Assembly (NCBI RefSeq): GCF_034262375.1
Contig: NZ_CP139558.1
Location: 5,642,001 to 5,706,000, forward strand
Reading direction: 5' to 3'
Origin: Mucilaginibacter sabulilitoris
GTDB taxonomy: Bacteria > Bacteroidota > Bacteroidia > Sphingobacteriales > Sphingobacteriaceae
Length of the DNA stretch: 64,000 bases
Part shown: positions 34,775-43,849 of the stretch, one piece after another
Layout: every line of letters starts with the position of its first letter
Numbering within the stretch: position 1 is the first letter of the stretch
The notes under the pieces: model-generated
What the model saw: the letters and a program-made list of their open reading frames with translations, nothing else
What the model was told of the DNA's origin: nothing
Database searches by the model: none
Made by a program: the position numbers and the translations under genes

Positions 34775-36007
34775 CTATTGATTATGTAAAACAGGATATG
34801 ATTTTGTTTTACTTAATTCGGGCTGAGGGTTGGCAATCTGGTGGTATAGGCGCAGGTGGTTTTTGATGTAATTATCCACAGAAAAATCATCGGCATACTT
34901 GACACAATTTTTCTTTTTATCAGCTATTTCGTTTTTATTATCCAGGATATGCCCTATTACTGTGGTGAGGTTATCTTCATCCGGCGAATAAATCCATGAA
35001 CTATTAGGGTCGTAAATTTCCTTGAGCCCTCCCCTGTCTGACTGGCAAACCGGCACCGAATACGATAATGACTCTATCACTGTGCGGCCGAAAGGCTCGT
35101 TCCACAAAGCAGGAACTATCAAAACATCAATTTGTTGGTAAAAGTCATCAGGTTTTGATACCCCCATAAACTCATACTCGATACCTTTTAATTTTCCCTG
35201 AAGCTGAGTTATAAACTGAGGATCGCCTTTGCCTGCAAAAATAATTTTCAGGGATAATTTTTGCGTGTCACTCAACTTAGCCAATTCATTTGCCAGGTAT
35301 AACACACCTTTATCTTCCGCTATTCTTCCAATATATCCAAAATGGATTTTTTCGGTAACCGGTCTTCCTTCTGCATCCGCCGAGCTTTTGGCAGCGTTAT
35401 AAACCACGTTACTAAGCTGATCAGGAATTTGTAAAAAGGCCTTATGCTTGTTCAGTATATATTGGCTTATTCCTATAAAATAGTCAGGGTACGAAATAAA
35501 ATTTCTTTTTACACTGTTGGTTACCTTACATGGCAAGCACAGGGTGTCGCAATTTTTATCGTTGTTAAATAAACTGCATTTATGGCAAAGCAGGTAATAA
35601 TCGCGCGTAGTGTGCACCAGCGGTATTTTATTATCTTTTATAGTTTTCCAGATAAAAGGCGAAAACCCCTGTATGGTATTGGTATGAACAAGATCGGGAT
35701 GTATTTTTTTAAGAATTGCCGATATGCTGAAATGATAAAATATATTACAGCTATCAATAAAATGCCATAAAGATTTTAAAGCTCCATTTGCATTGCCCGC
35801 ACCGCCGTAAGTAGAATATATATTCCGTTGTTTTAAGCTTATTACCGTAACACGGTTAACACGATAAACTTTATTAGCAGGGCCTGTAGTAAGTACATAC
35901 ACCTGATTACCCGCTTTTGTTAATCCTTCGGCTAATAGCTGAACCGATATTTCGGCTCCGCCAACAAATGAAGGGTAATAAAAACTATTTATAAGTAAAA
36001 TTCTCAT
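34775..36007 (-). CDS. Glycosyltransferase family 4
   Basis: 410 aa GT-B enzyme. N-terminal block LLINSFYYPSFVGGAEISVQ, hinge region HFGYIGRIAEDKGVLYLANE, and the C-terminal donor site PALWNEPFGRTVIESLSYSVP with the EX7E motif. The middle has a Cys cluster (LLCHKCSLFNNDKNCDTLCL plus PC) as in a subgroup of GT4 proteins. Its ATG overlaps the stop of the upstream GT4 by 4 bp (translational coupling). Donor sugar unknown. Confidence 0.9.
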   Translation of the reverse strand: MRILLINSFYYPSFVGGAEISVQLLAEGLTKAGNQVYVLTTGPANKVYRVNRVTVISLKQRNIYSTYGGAGNANGALKSLWHFIDSCNIFYHFSISAILKKIHPDLVHTNTIQGFSPFIWKTIKDNKIPLVHTTRDYYLLCHKCSLFNNDKNCDTLCLPCKVTNSVKRNFISYPDYFIGISQYILNKHKAFLQIPDQLSNVVYNAAKSSADAEGRPVTEKIHFGYIGRIAEDKGVLYLANELAKLSDTQKLSLKIIFAGKGDPQFITQLQGKLKGIEYEFMGVSKPDDFYQQIDVLIVPALWNEPFGRTVIESLSYSVPVCQSDRGGLKEIYDPNSSWIYSPDEDNLTTVIGHILDNKNEIADKKKNCVKYADDFSVDNYIKNHLRLYHQIANPQPELSKTKSYPVLHNQ

Positions 36008-37176
36008 ACGGCTTTATTGTATGAACCATCGGTATCCATAACTACGGGCGCAACTGCTTGGTCGGCTAAATATTTGCTCAATACATATGATCTTATTTTT
36101 TCAACAAAGCAGCTTTCATCAAAAGATTGAGCATGAGCGCGTAGAAAATCAGGATTAAACTCCAATTGTTCAAACAGATTAACCGCATTTGTTAACGCCG
36201 GCACAGTTTGTTCATCAAAAAATACCGCAGTAGCTCTTGATGCATCTCTTTTAAAGGGAATCATGGTATCTAACACACCTCCTTTACCATAAGCAATAAC
36301 CGGCCTTCCGGATGCATTTGCCTCAAGCGGAGTAATTCCGTAATCTTCTAACTGTGGAAATATAAATGCTTTACAGTTAGCATAAAGCCTTGCCAGGTCG
36401 GCCGCGTCTAAGCCGGTTAAAAATGTAATATTACTGCCGGCGTTTTCCTTTATTTCTTTTTCCCTGGATCCCTTGCCTACAATAACCAATTTTTTATCGG
36501 GCATTTGATTAAAGGTCTCAATAACCAAATCAACCTTTTTATATGATTCAAAACGCGATACCACTAAATAGTAATCGCTTACCGATTGAGATACATAAAA
36601 GTTTTTACACTTTACCGGTGGGTTAATTACGGTAATTTCATTTGCTGGACTGTAGGCGTTCTTGATACGATGCACAACTTCCTGTGCATTTGTAATAAAC
36701 CAATCGGTTCTTTTTGCAGATTCAATATCAATTTTCTTCAATATCGAAATTACTTTCCCATATGCAGCTCTTTTCAGCGGGTTAGCGTGTGTAACTTTAG
36801 CGTACGATTCAGTATCCCATACTAAGCGGAACGGATTATGGCAGTAGGTGATAACAAGCGCATCATCAGCTGTTTGTACAAACTTGGCACAATGCGTGGT
36901 TGATTGCAGGATCACATCGTAATCGCTTAAATCCAAACGCTGCATGGCCAAAACACCTAAAGGGTAAAAAAAGAGCTTCATTCTTTTTTCACTCTTAATA
37001 TATTGTCCAAACCTGCTGGTTATAATGTTGCAGTCTTTAAACTCCGGATAAGTGTTATTTGCGTCATACGCCAAGGTATAAATAGGAGCATCAGGAAATG
37101 CATTGTGAAAACTTAATGCTACCTGCTCTGCACCGCCTTTACGTACAAGATCATCATGCACAATTGCAATTTTCAT
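36004..37176 (-). CDS. Glycosyltransferase family 4 (WbaZ-like)
   Basis: 390 aa. The N-terminus MKIAIVHDDLVRKGGAEQVA and the block VITYCHNPFRLVWD are typical of WbaZ-like mannosyl/rhamnosyl transferases; the donor site reads FPQLEDYGITPLEANASGRP with EX7E. It overlaps the next GT4 gene by 4 bp and so is made together with it. It is 139 bp downstream of the half-length transferase gene. The exact sugar is not known; mannose is a guess from family resemblance. Confidence 0.9.
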   Translation of the reverse strand: MKIAIVHDDLVRKGGAEQVALSFHNAFPDAPIYTLAYDANNTYPEFKDCNIITSRFGQYIKSEKRMKLFFYPLGVLAMQRLDLSDYDVILQSTTHCAKFVQTADDALVITYCHNPFRLVWDTESYAKVTHANPLKRAAYGKVISILKKIDIESAKRTDWFITNAQEVVHRIKNAYSPANEITVINPPVKCKNFYVSQSVSDYYLVVSRFESYKKVDLVIETFNQMPDKKLVIVGKGSREKEIKENAGSNITFLTGLDAADLARLYANCKAFIFPQLEDYGITPLEANASGRPVIAYGKGGVLDTMIPFKRDASRATAVFFDEQTVPALTNAVNLFEQLEFNPDFLRAHAQSFDESCFVEKIRSYVLSKYLADQAVAPVVMDTDGSYNKAV

Positions 37177-37315
37177 ATATAGATGTTTAATTATTGAAAA
37201 ATCCTCCTGTATATCTGCCTCGCTTTAATTATACCTCTGCCCAAGTATCAAAATCAACCATTATAGTGTGGGCGTTGAAATGAAATTAATGGTTAAAGCC
37301 AGTTATATTTTTTTG

Positions 37316-37921
37316 CTACACAGATAAAACAGCGTCGATAATGGAACTTTCGGATGCCGGATCAAAATATTTTGTCTTTTCATTGGTGATGCCTTTAAAG
37401 GCCTGTATGTCTGAAAGCACTAAAAGACAGTTATTGCTTATGGCTTCAATAACACCAGGCTTTGAATCACCGTTAGATGAACAATTGACAAAAACACTGG
37501 CTTTTTTATATAAGTAACTAACCAACTCTTCATCAAAGCTGTTGATTATAGTAACATTGGTTGATGATACCCATTCCATTACATAAAATGACTCACTTTT
37601 TTCTTTTATGACGACGACTAATTTTCGCCCCTTCAGTTTTTCAGATGAAAAGGCTTTTAATAATATTTTCAAATTCTCCTGCTGATCAATTGTGCTTATC
37701 AGCAGAAAAAAAAAATCCTTTTCTTTTGATGGAGCAATGTCTGGCTTAATCTCAGGCGCTACATATGATACCGACATCCCCGATGATCCTGTTAAATCAG
37801 GCTCAATTGTGGCAGTTTTAACCAGGTAGCATTTAACATTGCCGACAATTACCCTTATAAGCCGCAATAATAAACCGGCCTTTGGTTCACTAAGGTCAAA
37901 TGCCAATGAATAGGGTTTCAT
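37316..37921 (-). CDS. Half-length GT4-like protein (degenerate or truncated glycosyltransferase)
   Basis: 201 aa from the ATG at 37919-37921, which avoids overlap with the upstream stop. Only about 60 N-terminal residues precede what is a GT4 C-terminal half: KDFFFLLISTIDQQENLKIL, RKLVVVIKEKSESF, VSYLYKKASVFVNCSSNGDS, KPGVIEAISNNCLLVLSDIQ. A normal GT4 has about 380 residues with two Rossmann domains, so the acceptor domain is largely lost. The usual EX7E is altered: the first Glu is replaced (GDSKPGVIEA). It may be a remnant, or an accessory subunit for another transferase. No frameshift was detected. Confidence 0.65.
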   Translation of the reverse strand: MKPYSLAFDLSEPKAGLLLRLIRVIVGNVKCYLVKTATIEPDLTGSSGMSVSYVAPEIKPDIAPSKEKDFFFLLISTIDQQENLKILLKAFSSEKLKGRKLVVVIKEKSESFYVMEWVSSTNVTIINSFDEELVSYLYKKASVFVNCSSNGDSKPGVIEAISNNCLLVLSDIQAFKGITNEKTKYFDPASESSIIDAVLSV

Positions 37922-37949
37922 GTTCGATATTTGTAAACCGTTAAATAGC

Positions 37950-38963
37950 TTACTTTCCAACAAATTGCTTGTAACCCTCGTAAGCATCCTTTTTAATATA
38001 CTGGCCCGAGCTGTCTTTATAAATAAGGCCATAGCATGCTTCTTCCGGATAGCGTTTTTTCAAGGATGACTGATCAAATAATTCATAAATGAAAAAACCT
38101 TTGATAATCCCCTGATCTATAATTTTTCTGATGTTTTGGGTGATGTAATTATTCTGCCTGACAAAATCTACACTGGTAGTGCCCTTGAACTGATTAAACT
38201 CTGTTATCCAGATAGCTTTATTAAACCGCTTACTTATGTAAGACAACACATTACCAACGGTTGGTTTTACATTGGTGATATCACCCATATTTGAATACCA
38301 GTGACACCCGATTATGTCATAATTCACATTATTTTCCTTCAGCAACTCCAGATAGTAATAATGTATGTAGCTAACAGACAGGGTGATTTTTATATTAGGC
38401 TTAACTGCTTTTAGCCCATCTATAAAGCCTTTTATAGTGGCTATAAACTTTACTGCTTTTACGGTATCATAAGAACCCTGTTTAACCTTGCCTCCGGTGT
38501 TATGTAACCTGATTTTATTATCTCCTTCGTTATTTACCTCCACTACCGGAAAGTAATCGCCATAACGCGCACCAAAATTTTTTCCTTGCTGGTAAGCTAT
38601 TTGGTAAACGGAGTCGGCATTGTTGCTTTTAAGTCCGCTTTGCATAACCGCCGGAAGGGCCGAAATATTATTTTTTTTTAACGAGTTTAAAACTTTAATA
38701 AAATCAGGCTCTTTTTTGGCATACCCGTTCGCATCCAGTAAAACATCAAACCGATAACTGCTTAATTTAAGATCGGTTATAGCACTTATTTGTTCATCCA
38801 GATTATTGCTATAATCCCGTTGTGTTAACGGATGACCATTTATGCCCCATACAAATGGTGCATTATTGTTTTGGGCTTTAACCGTTATACTCAAAAAGCA
38901 CAACAAGATTACAAGGCGCATAACTTTGCAAGCTTTTAACATGGTCATATCAGCATTAAACAT
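37950..38963 (-). CDS. Secreted GH clan-A TIM-barrel protein (PslG/GH39-like) in the exopolysaccharide operon
   Basis: 337 aa from the first ATG; the ATG at Met15 (MRLVILLCFLSITVKAQ) gives the cleaner signal peptide and could be the true start. The barrel shows clan-A marks: WGINGHPLTQRD, a likely acid/base in VEVNNEGDN (Asn145-Glu146), CHWYSNMGD, and the likely nucleophile in AIWITEFNQF (Glu255), then GFFIYELFDQ. It lies 8 bp after the Wzy-like gene. Exopolysaccharide loci often carry such a periplasmic glycosidase (PslG in Pseudomonas) that trims or releases polymer. A paralogue is at 59431-60531. Confidence 0.75.
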   Translation of the reverse strand: MFNADMTMLKACKVMRLVILLCFLSITVKAQNNNAPFVWGINGHPLTQRDYSNNLDEQISAITDLKLSSYRFDVLLDANGYAKKEPDFIKVLNSLKKNNISALPAVMQSGLKSNNADSVYQIAYQQGKNFGARYGDYFPVVEVNNEGDNKIRLHNTGGKVKQGSYDTVKAVKFIATIKGFIDGLKAVKPNIKITLSVSYIHYYYLELLKENNVNYDIIGCHWYSNMGDITNVKPTVGNVLSYISKRFNKAIWITEFNQFKGTTSVDFVRQNNYITQNIRKIIDQGIIKGFFIYELFDQSSLKKRYPEEACYGLIYKDSSGQYIKKDAYEGYKQFVGK

Positions 38964-38971
38964 TAAAAATA

Positions 38972-40273
38972 TCAGCTTATCAGAGCTTGCTTAAATTCGG
39001 GTTTTTGGCTTGCTTTAGTTAGTACAAAACCTAACCCTATGAATACCCATAATGAAGGATAGGCAAATTCAGGAACAGATACCATCATTATCAGATAAAC
39101 AATCAGCAGCCCAATGCTATAACATGTGGACAAAATGGGTACAGATATTTTTAGCCATATATTTTTTAAAACAAACCAGGTGAAAACAAGAAATCCGATA
39201 ACACCATTATTGGGTAACAAAGTGGAGAAAAAATCTGTTGAGCGTACATATCCAAAGCCTACGCCAAACGCCTGGTTAAATCCGTTAAGGCTCGCCCAAA
39301 ATTCTATCTGGGTCATAAAGCTCTTCCCTCTTTCGCGCGAAGAACTGGCGTCTCCTTCTATTTTACCACCAAAAATAAAGTTGTATAAAGCATCCAACAA
39401 CTTTTGGAATATACTTAACTGGAGCACAAAACAAATTACAATGATGGCAATACACGCATAAAAGAAAACTTGATAATGCCTTTTATAAATACACCAGTAC
39501 GCCATAAACAGCATTATAAAAAAGTAGGCTGTAGTTGAAAATGTAAGTAGCAAACACCCCAGAAGCAGGTACGTGTCAAACCGCCTTTTTAAAGCAAATG
39601 TGATAACCCAAAACGGAAATACGGTAAAAACAAACATGGAAGGTTCGCCTGTATACGATTTCAGGCGCATTAATCCAATTCCCCCTAAGCTAAACGTTTG
39701 AAATAAGGAGGCTGATCTGTTTCCATATCCCACGGTACGATTAACCACAAAATCGCCGTTTATACCTGTTGCTGCAAATAAAAGAAACTCATACAAACCA
39801 TAAAAGCACAATAAGCGCAGCCCCCAGTAAATGTAATCTATTGTCTTTTCGTCAGCGAAATATTTAACATAGCCATATACAATAAAACCAGCTATAAGAG
39901 ACAGTGACTGTGTTATATGCGAAACACGATAAAATGTCTTGGTTAAATCGCCCCTGTTGATCAACTTCAGATCATCGGTAAGTTTTAATTGGCTCACCAG
40001 GTTAATAAACTGCGACCCTATACTTAAAACGATTATGATGCAAAAAAAGTAAAGAAGTTCAAGGTAAAACTGTTTCTTTTCTTCCTTTAACGGTGATAAC
40101 GGTATTATAAAAAATAGCAAGCCCGTGAACACCGCAGTAATTGTTGTGCCGGGTATTGAAGGCACAAGAACAAATGAAGTAACAGGAAAAAATAACATCA
40201 GGATATTGACATATTTTTTCACAAATGTCCCGGTATCCTGCACTGGGCTGTGCAAAGTTTGGCTATGTATCAT
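38972..40273 (-). CDS. wzy: Wzy-like polysaccharide polymerase / O-antigen ligase family membrane protein
   Basis: 433 aa with 10-12 hydrophobic helices and little sequence signature, as is usual for Wzy. The long periplasmic loop between late helices (FIFGGKIEGDASSSRERGKS, SLNGFNQAFGVGFGYVRS) contains Arg residues typical of polymerase active loops. Its place between the tyrosine kinase Wzc and the glycosidase, with wzx in the same operon, argues for the polymerase that joins repeat units in the periplasm. A ligase role cannot be excluded. Confidence 0.8.
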   Translation of the reverse strand: MIHSQTLHSPVQDTGTFVKKYVNILMLFFPVTSFVLVPSIPGTTITAVFTGLLFFIIPLSPLKEEKKQFYLELLYFFCIIIVLSIGSQFINLVSQLKLTDDLKLINRGDLTKTFYRVSHITQSLSLIAGFIVYGYVKYFADEKTIDYIYWGLRLLCFYGLYEFLLFAATGINGDFVVNRTVGYGNRSASLFQTFSLGGIGLMRLKSYTGEPSMFVFTVFPFWVITFALKRRFDTYLLLGCLLLTFSTTAYFFIMLFMAYWCIYKRHYQVFFYACIAIIVICFVLQLSIFQKLLDALYNFIFGGKIEGDASSSRERGKSFMTQIEFWASLNGFNQAFGVGFGYVRSTDFFSTLLPNNGVIGFLVFTWFVLKNIWLKISVPILSTCYSIGLLIVYLIMMVSVPEFAYPSLWVFIGLGFVLTKASQKPEFKQALIS

Positions 40274-40343
40274 GTTTATACAAATAAGACGATATTATGG
40301 CAGCGGTTTTGAAAGCTTAGGAGATAATACTTACCGTGTAAGC

Positions 40344-42611
40344 TTATCTTTCGCCGTACCCTATGCCATAGCCATAGCCAAAATATCCCGCCTTTGAAAA
40401 ATTGACATCATTGATAACCAGGTACAAATTATCAACATTATCTTTTGTTTTGATCTCGTTGATAATTCCTATCTGTGCTTTATCGGTATAATTATGCCTG
40501 CAAACATAAATTGTAATATCCACATGCTTCTGAATAATCAAAGCATCTGAAACCAAACCTACCGGCGAACTGTCAATGATGACATAATCAAATTTCTCTC
40601 TTAAATCTTCAATAAGATAATTCAACTTATCACTAAGCAATATTTCACTGGCATTGGCCACAACCGGACCCGATGTAACGACAAAGCAATTCGGGTGGAA
40701 TAAACTGGGTTTGATAAGGCTGTCTACATCCAAATCCTCCAAAACATAATTGGAGAAGCCGAAATCGTCGTTATTAATACCCAGCGCATGGGATAATTTG
40801 GGTTTACGCAAATCCAGTTCAATCAGCACTACTTTTTTGCCGGTCATGGCTAAGGTATTACCTAAGTTGCGGGTTAAAAAGGTTTTGCCCTCACCATTAA
40901 TACTTGATGTGATCATGATAACATTTGATCGCTGATCATCAAGTATATTGCCCAGCTTTGTTCTTAAGGTTCGCAGGCTTTCTGTTACCTGTGACCGGGA
41001 ATAAAGATCAGCTTTAGATCTGCCCGATAATGACTGATGACCTATCTTTCCAATAATTGTTACGTCGGTATGTTGTTCAATATCATCTTCCGAGCTTATT
41101 TTAGATGCCATCATTTTTCTGGTGTTCACCAAGCCAAAAGGCATGATCAACCCTAAAAAGAACGACATAATGTAAATAATAGGTTTTATTGGCTTTGCGG
41201 GTTCTTTACTGCTCTTTGCGCTATCAATTATTCTTGAATAAGGCATATCTGCAGCCTTAGCCATTGATGTTTCTTCCCTTTTTTGTAGCAAATAAACATA
41301 CAGCTGTTGTTTCAGCTCTTGCTGTCTTGAATAATCCATTATAGTGCGCTGCTTGCCAGGTACGCTTCGTATGGAGCTGGTCAAAACATTGTTTTGCTTG
41401 TTTATTCCGCTGCTGCTCAGCTCCATTTCATTTTTGTAGCTATCAATGCTTTGCAATAAATTATGCCGTACAACTGCTATCTGCTGATCCAGGTTAACAA
41501 TTACAGGGTTGGTTTCTGTATAAGATAATCTTTGCTTTGTCCTTTCGTTCTGCAGTTCATTGTACTGGCTAAGGCTCGAGGCAAAAGACGAATTCTGAAT
41601 GTTTAGCGAACTTGGGATAACTTTATCATTCCCGGGATCATTTAAGCGCTCTTTCAGATCTTTAATAATTGAAAGCTGAATTTGCTGTTGCTGGTATTTA
41701 TTGTCGTTGTCGCTTGCGTTACCTACCAGCACTTTTGCCTGCTCATCAATATCGGTGATATTATTGCTGCTGCGATAATTCTGATACTTCTTTTCTACGT
41801 TGGTTAACTCATCGCCAACAACAGCTAAACGACCATTAATAAAGTTGATCGTACTGTCAATGATGCTTTTCTTATGCTGAATATTATCGTTCAGATATTG
41901 GTTCATCAGATTTTGCAGAATAACCTCACCTTTTTTAGAGTTTGGATAATATAAAGTTAAAGCAATGGTTGTTGTACCTTTATCTGTGAACTCCGCATCG
42001 TAATTTCTGGTTATATCAGCTATCGCGTCATCTTCAGACACAATTTGGGTAGAATATTCTTGCTGATAAATGGGTACCCCCGGCCGTCTTGTCAGGCTGA
42101 TATTATACTGAGGAAGATTTATTTGTTCACCAAATTTAACATTGCGGTCAATATTTTCTTTTTCATTAACAATATGTACCATTTTATTGTTAATCACATC
42201 AATTACGTATTCACGTCTTTTCAGCGAATCAACTTTGGTGTTCAGTATTTTAACATCAAACGGCGACTCATCATATATTTCAGTTGCCAGAAACCCGCTG
42301 TTTAAAAACAACTTTATGTTGAGATGCATACCCTGAACCACTTCCTTTATGAGGTTACGTGACAGTAACACATCGCCTTCGTTTTTCACAACCTCGGTAA
42401 GGTTTAATGCAGATGCAACTCCGCCATTAGCATAGGCCGAACTGGCATCGGGATTATTGGGTTGCTGCTGTAAAAGCAATGAACTACTTATAAGATATTG
42501 CTTTGTAGCATAAGTATTATAAACATAAGCCAGCCCAATACAGAGTACAAGACTTATTGCAAACAAATACCAGTAATTTTTAAATTGTAACAGAATGCTC
42601 TTAAAATTCAT
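40344..42611 (-). CDS. wzc: Polysaccharide co-polymerase and BY-family tyrosine autokinase (Wzc)
   Basis: 755 aa. A Wzz domain with helices near residues 12-32 and 480-500 flanks a long periplasmic coiled-coil part. The cytosolic kinase has Walker A GEGKT (573-577), Walker A' ELDLRKPKL and Walker B YVIIDSSPVG. The extreme C-terminus is a tyrosine cluster (GYFGYGYGIGYGER), the autophosphorylation tail of BY-kinases. Phosphorylation cycles control chain length and export together with Wza, encoded 85 bp upstream. All parts needed for activity are present. Confidence 0.95.
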   Translation of the reverse strand: MNFKSILLQFKNYWYLFAISLVLCIGLAYVYNTYATKQYLISSSLLLQQQPNNPDASSAYANGGVASALNLTEVVKNEGDVLLSRNLIKEVVQGMHLNIKLFLNSGFLATEIYDESPFDVKILNTKVDSLKRREYVIDVINNKMVHIVNEKENIDRNVKFGEQINLPQYNISLTRRPGVPIYQQEYSTQIVSEDDAIADITRNYDAEFTDKGTTTIALTLYYPNSKKGEVILQNLMNQYLNDNIQHKKSIIDSTINFINGRLAVVGDELTNVEKKYQNYRSSNNITDIDEQAKVLVGNASDNDNKYQQQQIQLSIIKDLKERLNDPGNDKVIPSSLNIQNSSFASSLSQYNELQNERTKQRLSYTETNPVIVNLDQQIAVVRHNLLQSIDSYKNEMELSSSGINKQNNVLTSSIRSVPGKQRTIMDYSRQQELKQQLYVYLLQKREETSMAKAADMPYSRIIDSAKSSKEPAKPIKPIIYIMSFFLGLIMPFGLVNTRKMMASKISSEDDIEQHTDVTIIGKIGHQSLSGRSKADLYSRSQVTESLRTLRTKLGNILDDQRSNVIMITSSINGEGKTFLTRNLGNTLAMTGKKVVLIELDLRKPKLSHALGINNDDFGFSNYVLEDLDVDSLIKPSLFHPNCFVVTSGPVVANASEILLSDKLNYLIEDLREKFDYVIIDSSPVGLVSDALIIQKHVDITIYVCRHNYTDKAQIGIINEIKTKDNVDNLYLVINDVNFSKAGYFGYGYGIGYGER

Positions 42612-42696
42612 GATGCTTTTCCTTTTGAGAATAGATTTTAATGTCGTTGTTGCTGCAGGTTCAATTAACAGGATAATTTTATTGTGCTTAAGGTAT

Positions 42697-43494
42697 TTAC
42701 CAATAGCGTTTGGCTAAGATTATAGCCGAAACGACAGTTGCTGCAAGCGTAATGTATTTGATTAAGTTATTATCGTTATTTAACACCTTGGTTTTAAGTG
42801 GCTCAACATACACTACATCGTTTTGCTTCAGGTAGAAATAAGGAGAATTAAGCGTTTCCTTTTTCGTCATATCCAACTTTACCGAGAAGCTCCTTCCATC
42901 AGGCTGTTTACGTATAAGCAATACATTACTGCGTCGACCATAGATTGTCATATCGCCGGCATAACCTATGGCATCTAACAATGTTACCTGCTCATTTGGA
43001 AGAATATAAGCTGCCGGATGGTTTACCTCTCCCAGTACAGTAACTTTAAAATTAGTAAACCTCACATCAACTACCGGATCGTTGAATGACTTTACAGCTT
43101 TTTCCCGTACCGCCGCCCGGGCTTGCACAGTGGTTAATCCGGCCAATTTTATTTTTCCTAACACAGGAACCTCAACATCTCCTTCTTTACTAACCAGGTA
43201 TCCGGCAAGTGGGTTTGCAGAACCTGAATTTGGGTTGCTGCTGTTCACATAAACCCCATTTCTGCTGTTGATACTTACAGTAGCAGCCGGATCAGTTGTA
43301 TTTACATTTATTGCCAGGATATCATCAGGTTGAATGATAGGTTCAGTATAGGAAGCTAAAGCCAGCGGTGTAGCTGTATTTGCCTCAGACATATCCTGAA
43401 AGTATTTGATTTTCTTGGTGTTAGCACAAGAACACATCAGGAACAGTATAATAACCGTAAATGAAAGCGATACCGGGAAACATGTTTTTTTCAT
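42697..43494 (-). CDS. wza: Outer-membrane polysaccharide export lipoprotein (Wza)
   Basis: 265 aa. A type II signal sequence ends in FLMCSCANTKK. The poly-export domain starts at EPIIQPDDILAINVNTTDP, and an SLBB domain follows (FKVTVLGEVNHPAAYILPNE, LLDAIGYAGDM). The last 20 residues are hydrophobic (YITLAATVVSAIILAKRYW), consistent with a membrane-spanning end. It forms the export channel for exopolysaccharide. The gene starts a transcription unit after a 355-bp leader containing the 26-nt leader element and an upstream box; wzc follows after 85 bp. Confidence 0.93.
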   Translation of the reverse strand: MKKTCFPVSLSFTVIILFLMCSCANTKKIKYFQDMSEANTATPLALASYTEPIIQPDDILAINVNTTDPAATVSINSRNGVYVNSSNPNSGSANPLAGYLVSKEGDVEVPVLGKIKLAGLTTVQARAAVREKAVKSFNDPVVDVRFTNFKVTVLGEVNHPAAYILPNEQVTLLDAIGYAGDMTIYGRRSNVLLIRKQPDGRSFSVKLDMTKKETLNSPYFYLKQNDVVYVEPLKTKVLNNDNNLIKYITLAATVVSAIILAKRYW

Positions 43495-43650
43495 AAAAAT
43501 TAAAATGAGTTATTATGTAGTTTAGTACTATATCAACCATGCTCTTAAATTACGGGCCTTATTAATAATCGGCCTGAATAAACGCGTGTGGAGGTTAATA
43601 TAGATAGTTGAGCAACCTACATTGTCTTTTTTATCTCGCTGCATTATAAA

Positions 43651-43676
43651 GCTTCGCCATTTCGCTTACAGAGCAA
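43651..43676 (-). promoter_or_regulatory. 26-nt leader element, copy before wza
   Basis: On the minus strand it reads TTGCTCTGTAAGCGAAA, then TG, then GCGAAGC; 23 of 26 positions equal the copy at 55243-55268. GCT and AGC can pair around CTGTA. It lies 156 nt before the wza ATG, inside the probable 5' UTR. It is a candidate recruitment site for the UpxY/NusG-like protein. Confidence 0.6.
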
Positions 43677-43817
43677 TTACTTTTATTTAAGACAAATTGT
43701 CAGCAATGGAAAATTATAGCTGTTTAACAATATTTTTTCCATTGAATTCTAACAAATATTATCAAAATATTAAAGAATATCGCCTAAGTTTTGGTGTTGA
43801 TACATAAATGTAAAAAT

Positions 43818-43847
43818 TTGTGTAGCAGATGAGAAAAGTGAGAAATC
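43818..43847 (-). promoter_or_regulatory. Upstream box, copy before wza
   Basis: On the minus strand the left half occurs twice (ATTTCTCACTTTTCTCA) before CTGCTACACAA. The box points toward wza, about 323 bp downstream. Confidence 0.45.
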
Positions 43848-43849
43848 AC

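Larger units (their letters stand above)
43495..43849. other. Leader region of wza
   Basis: 355 bp between the stop of the giant malectin protein and wza. It contains an upstream box at 43818-43847 and the 26-nt leader element at 43651-43676, in the same order and orientation as upstream of the 1487-residue protein. No coding frame is supported. Confidence 0.6.
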
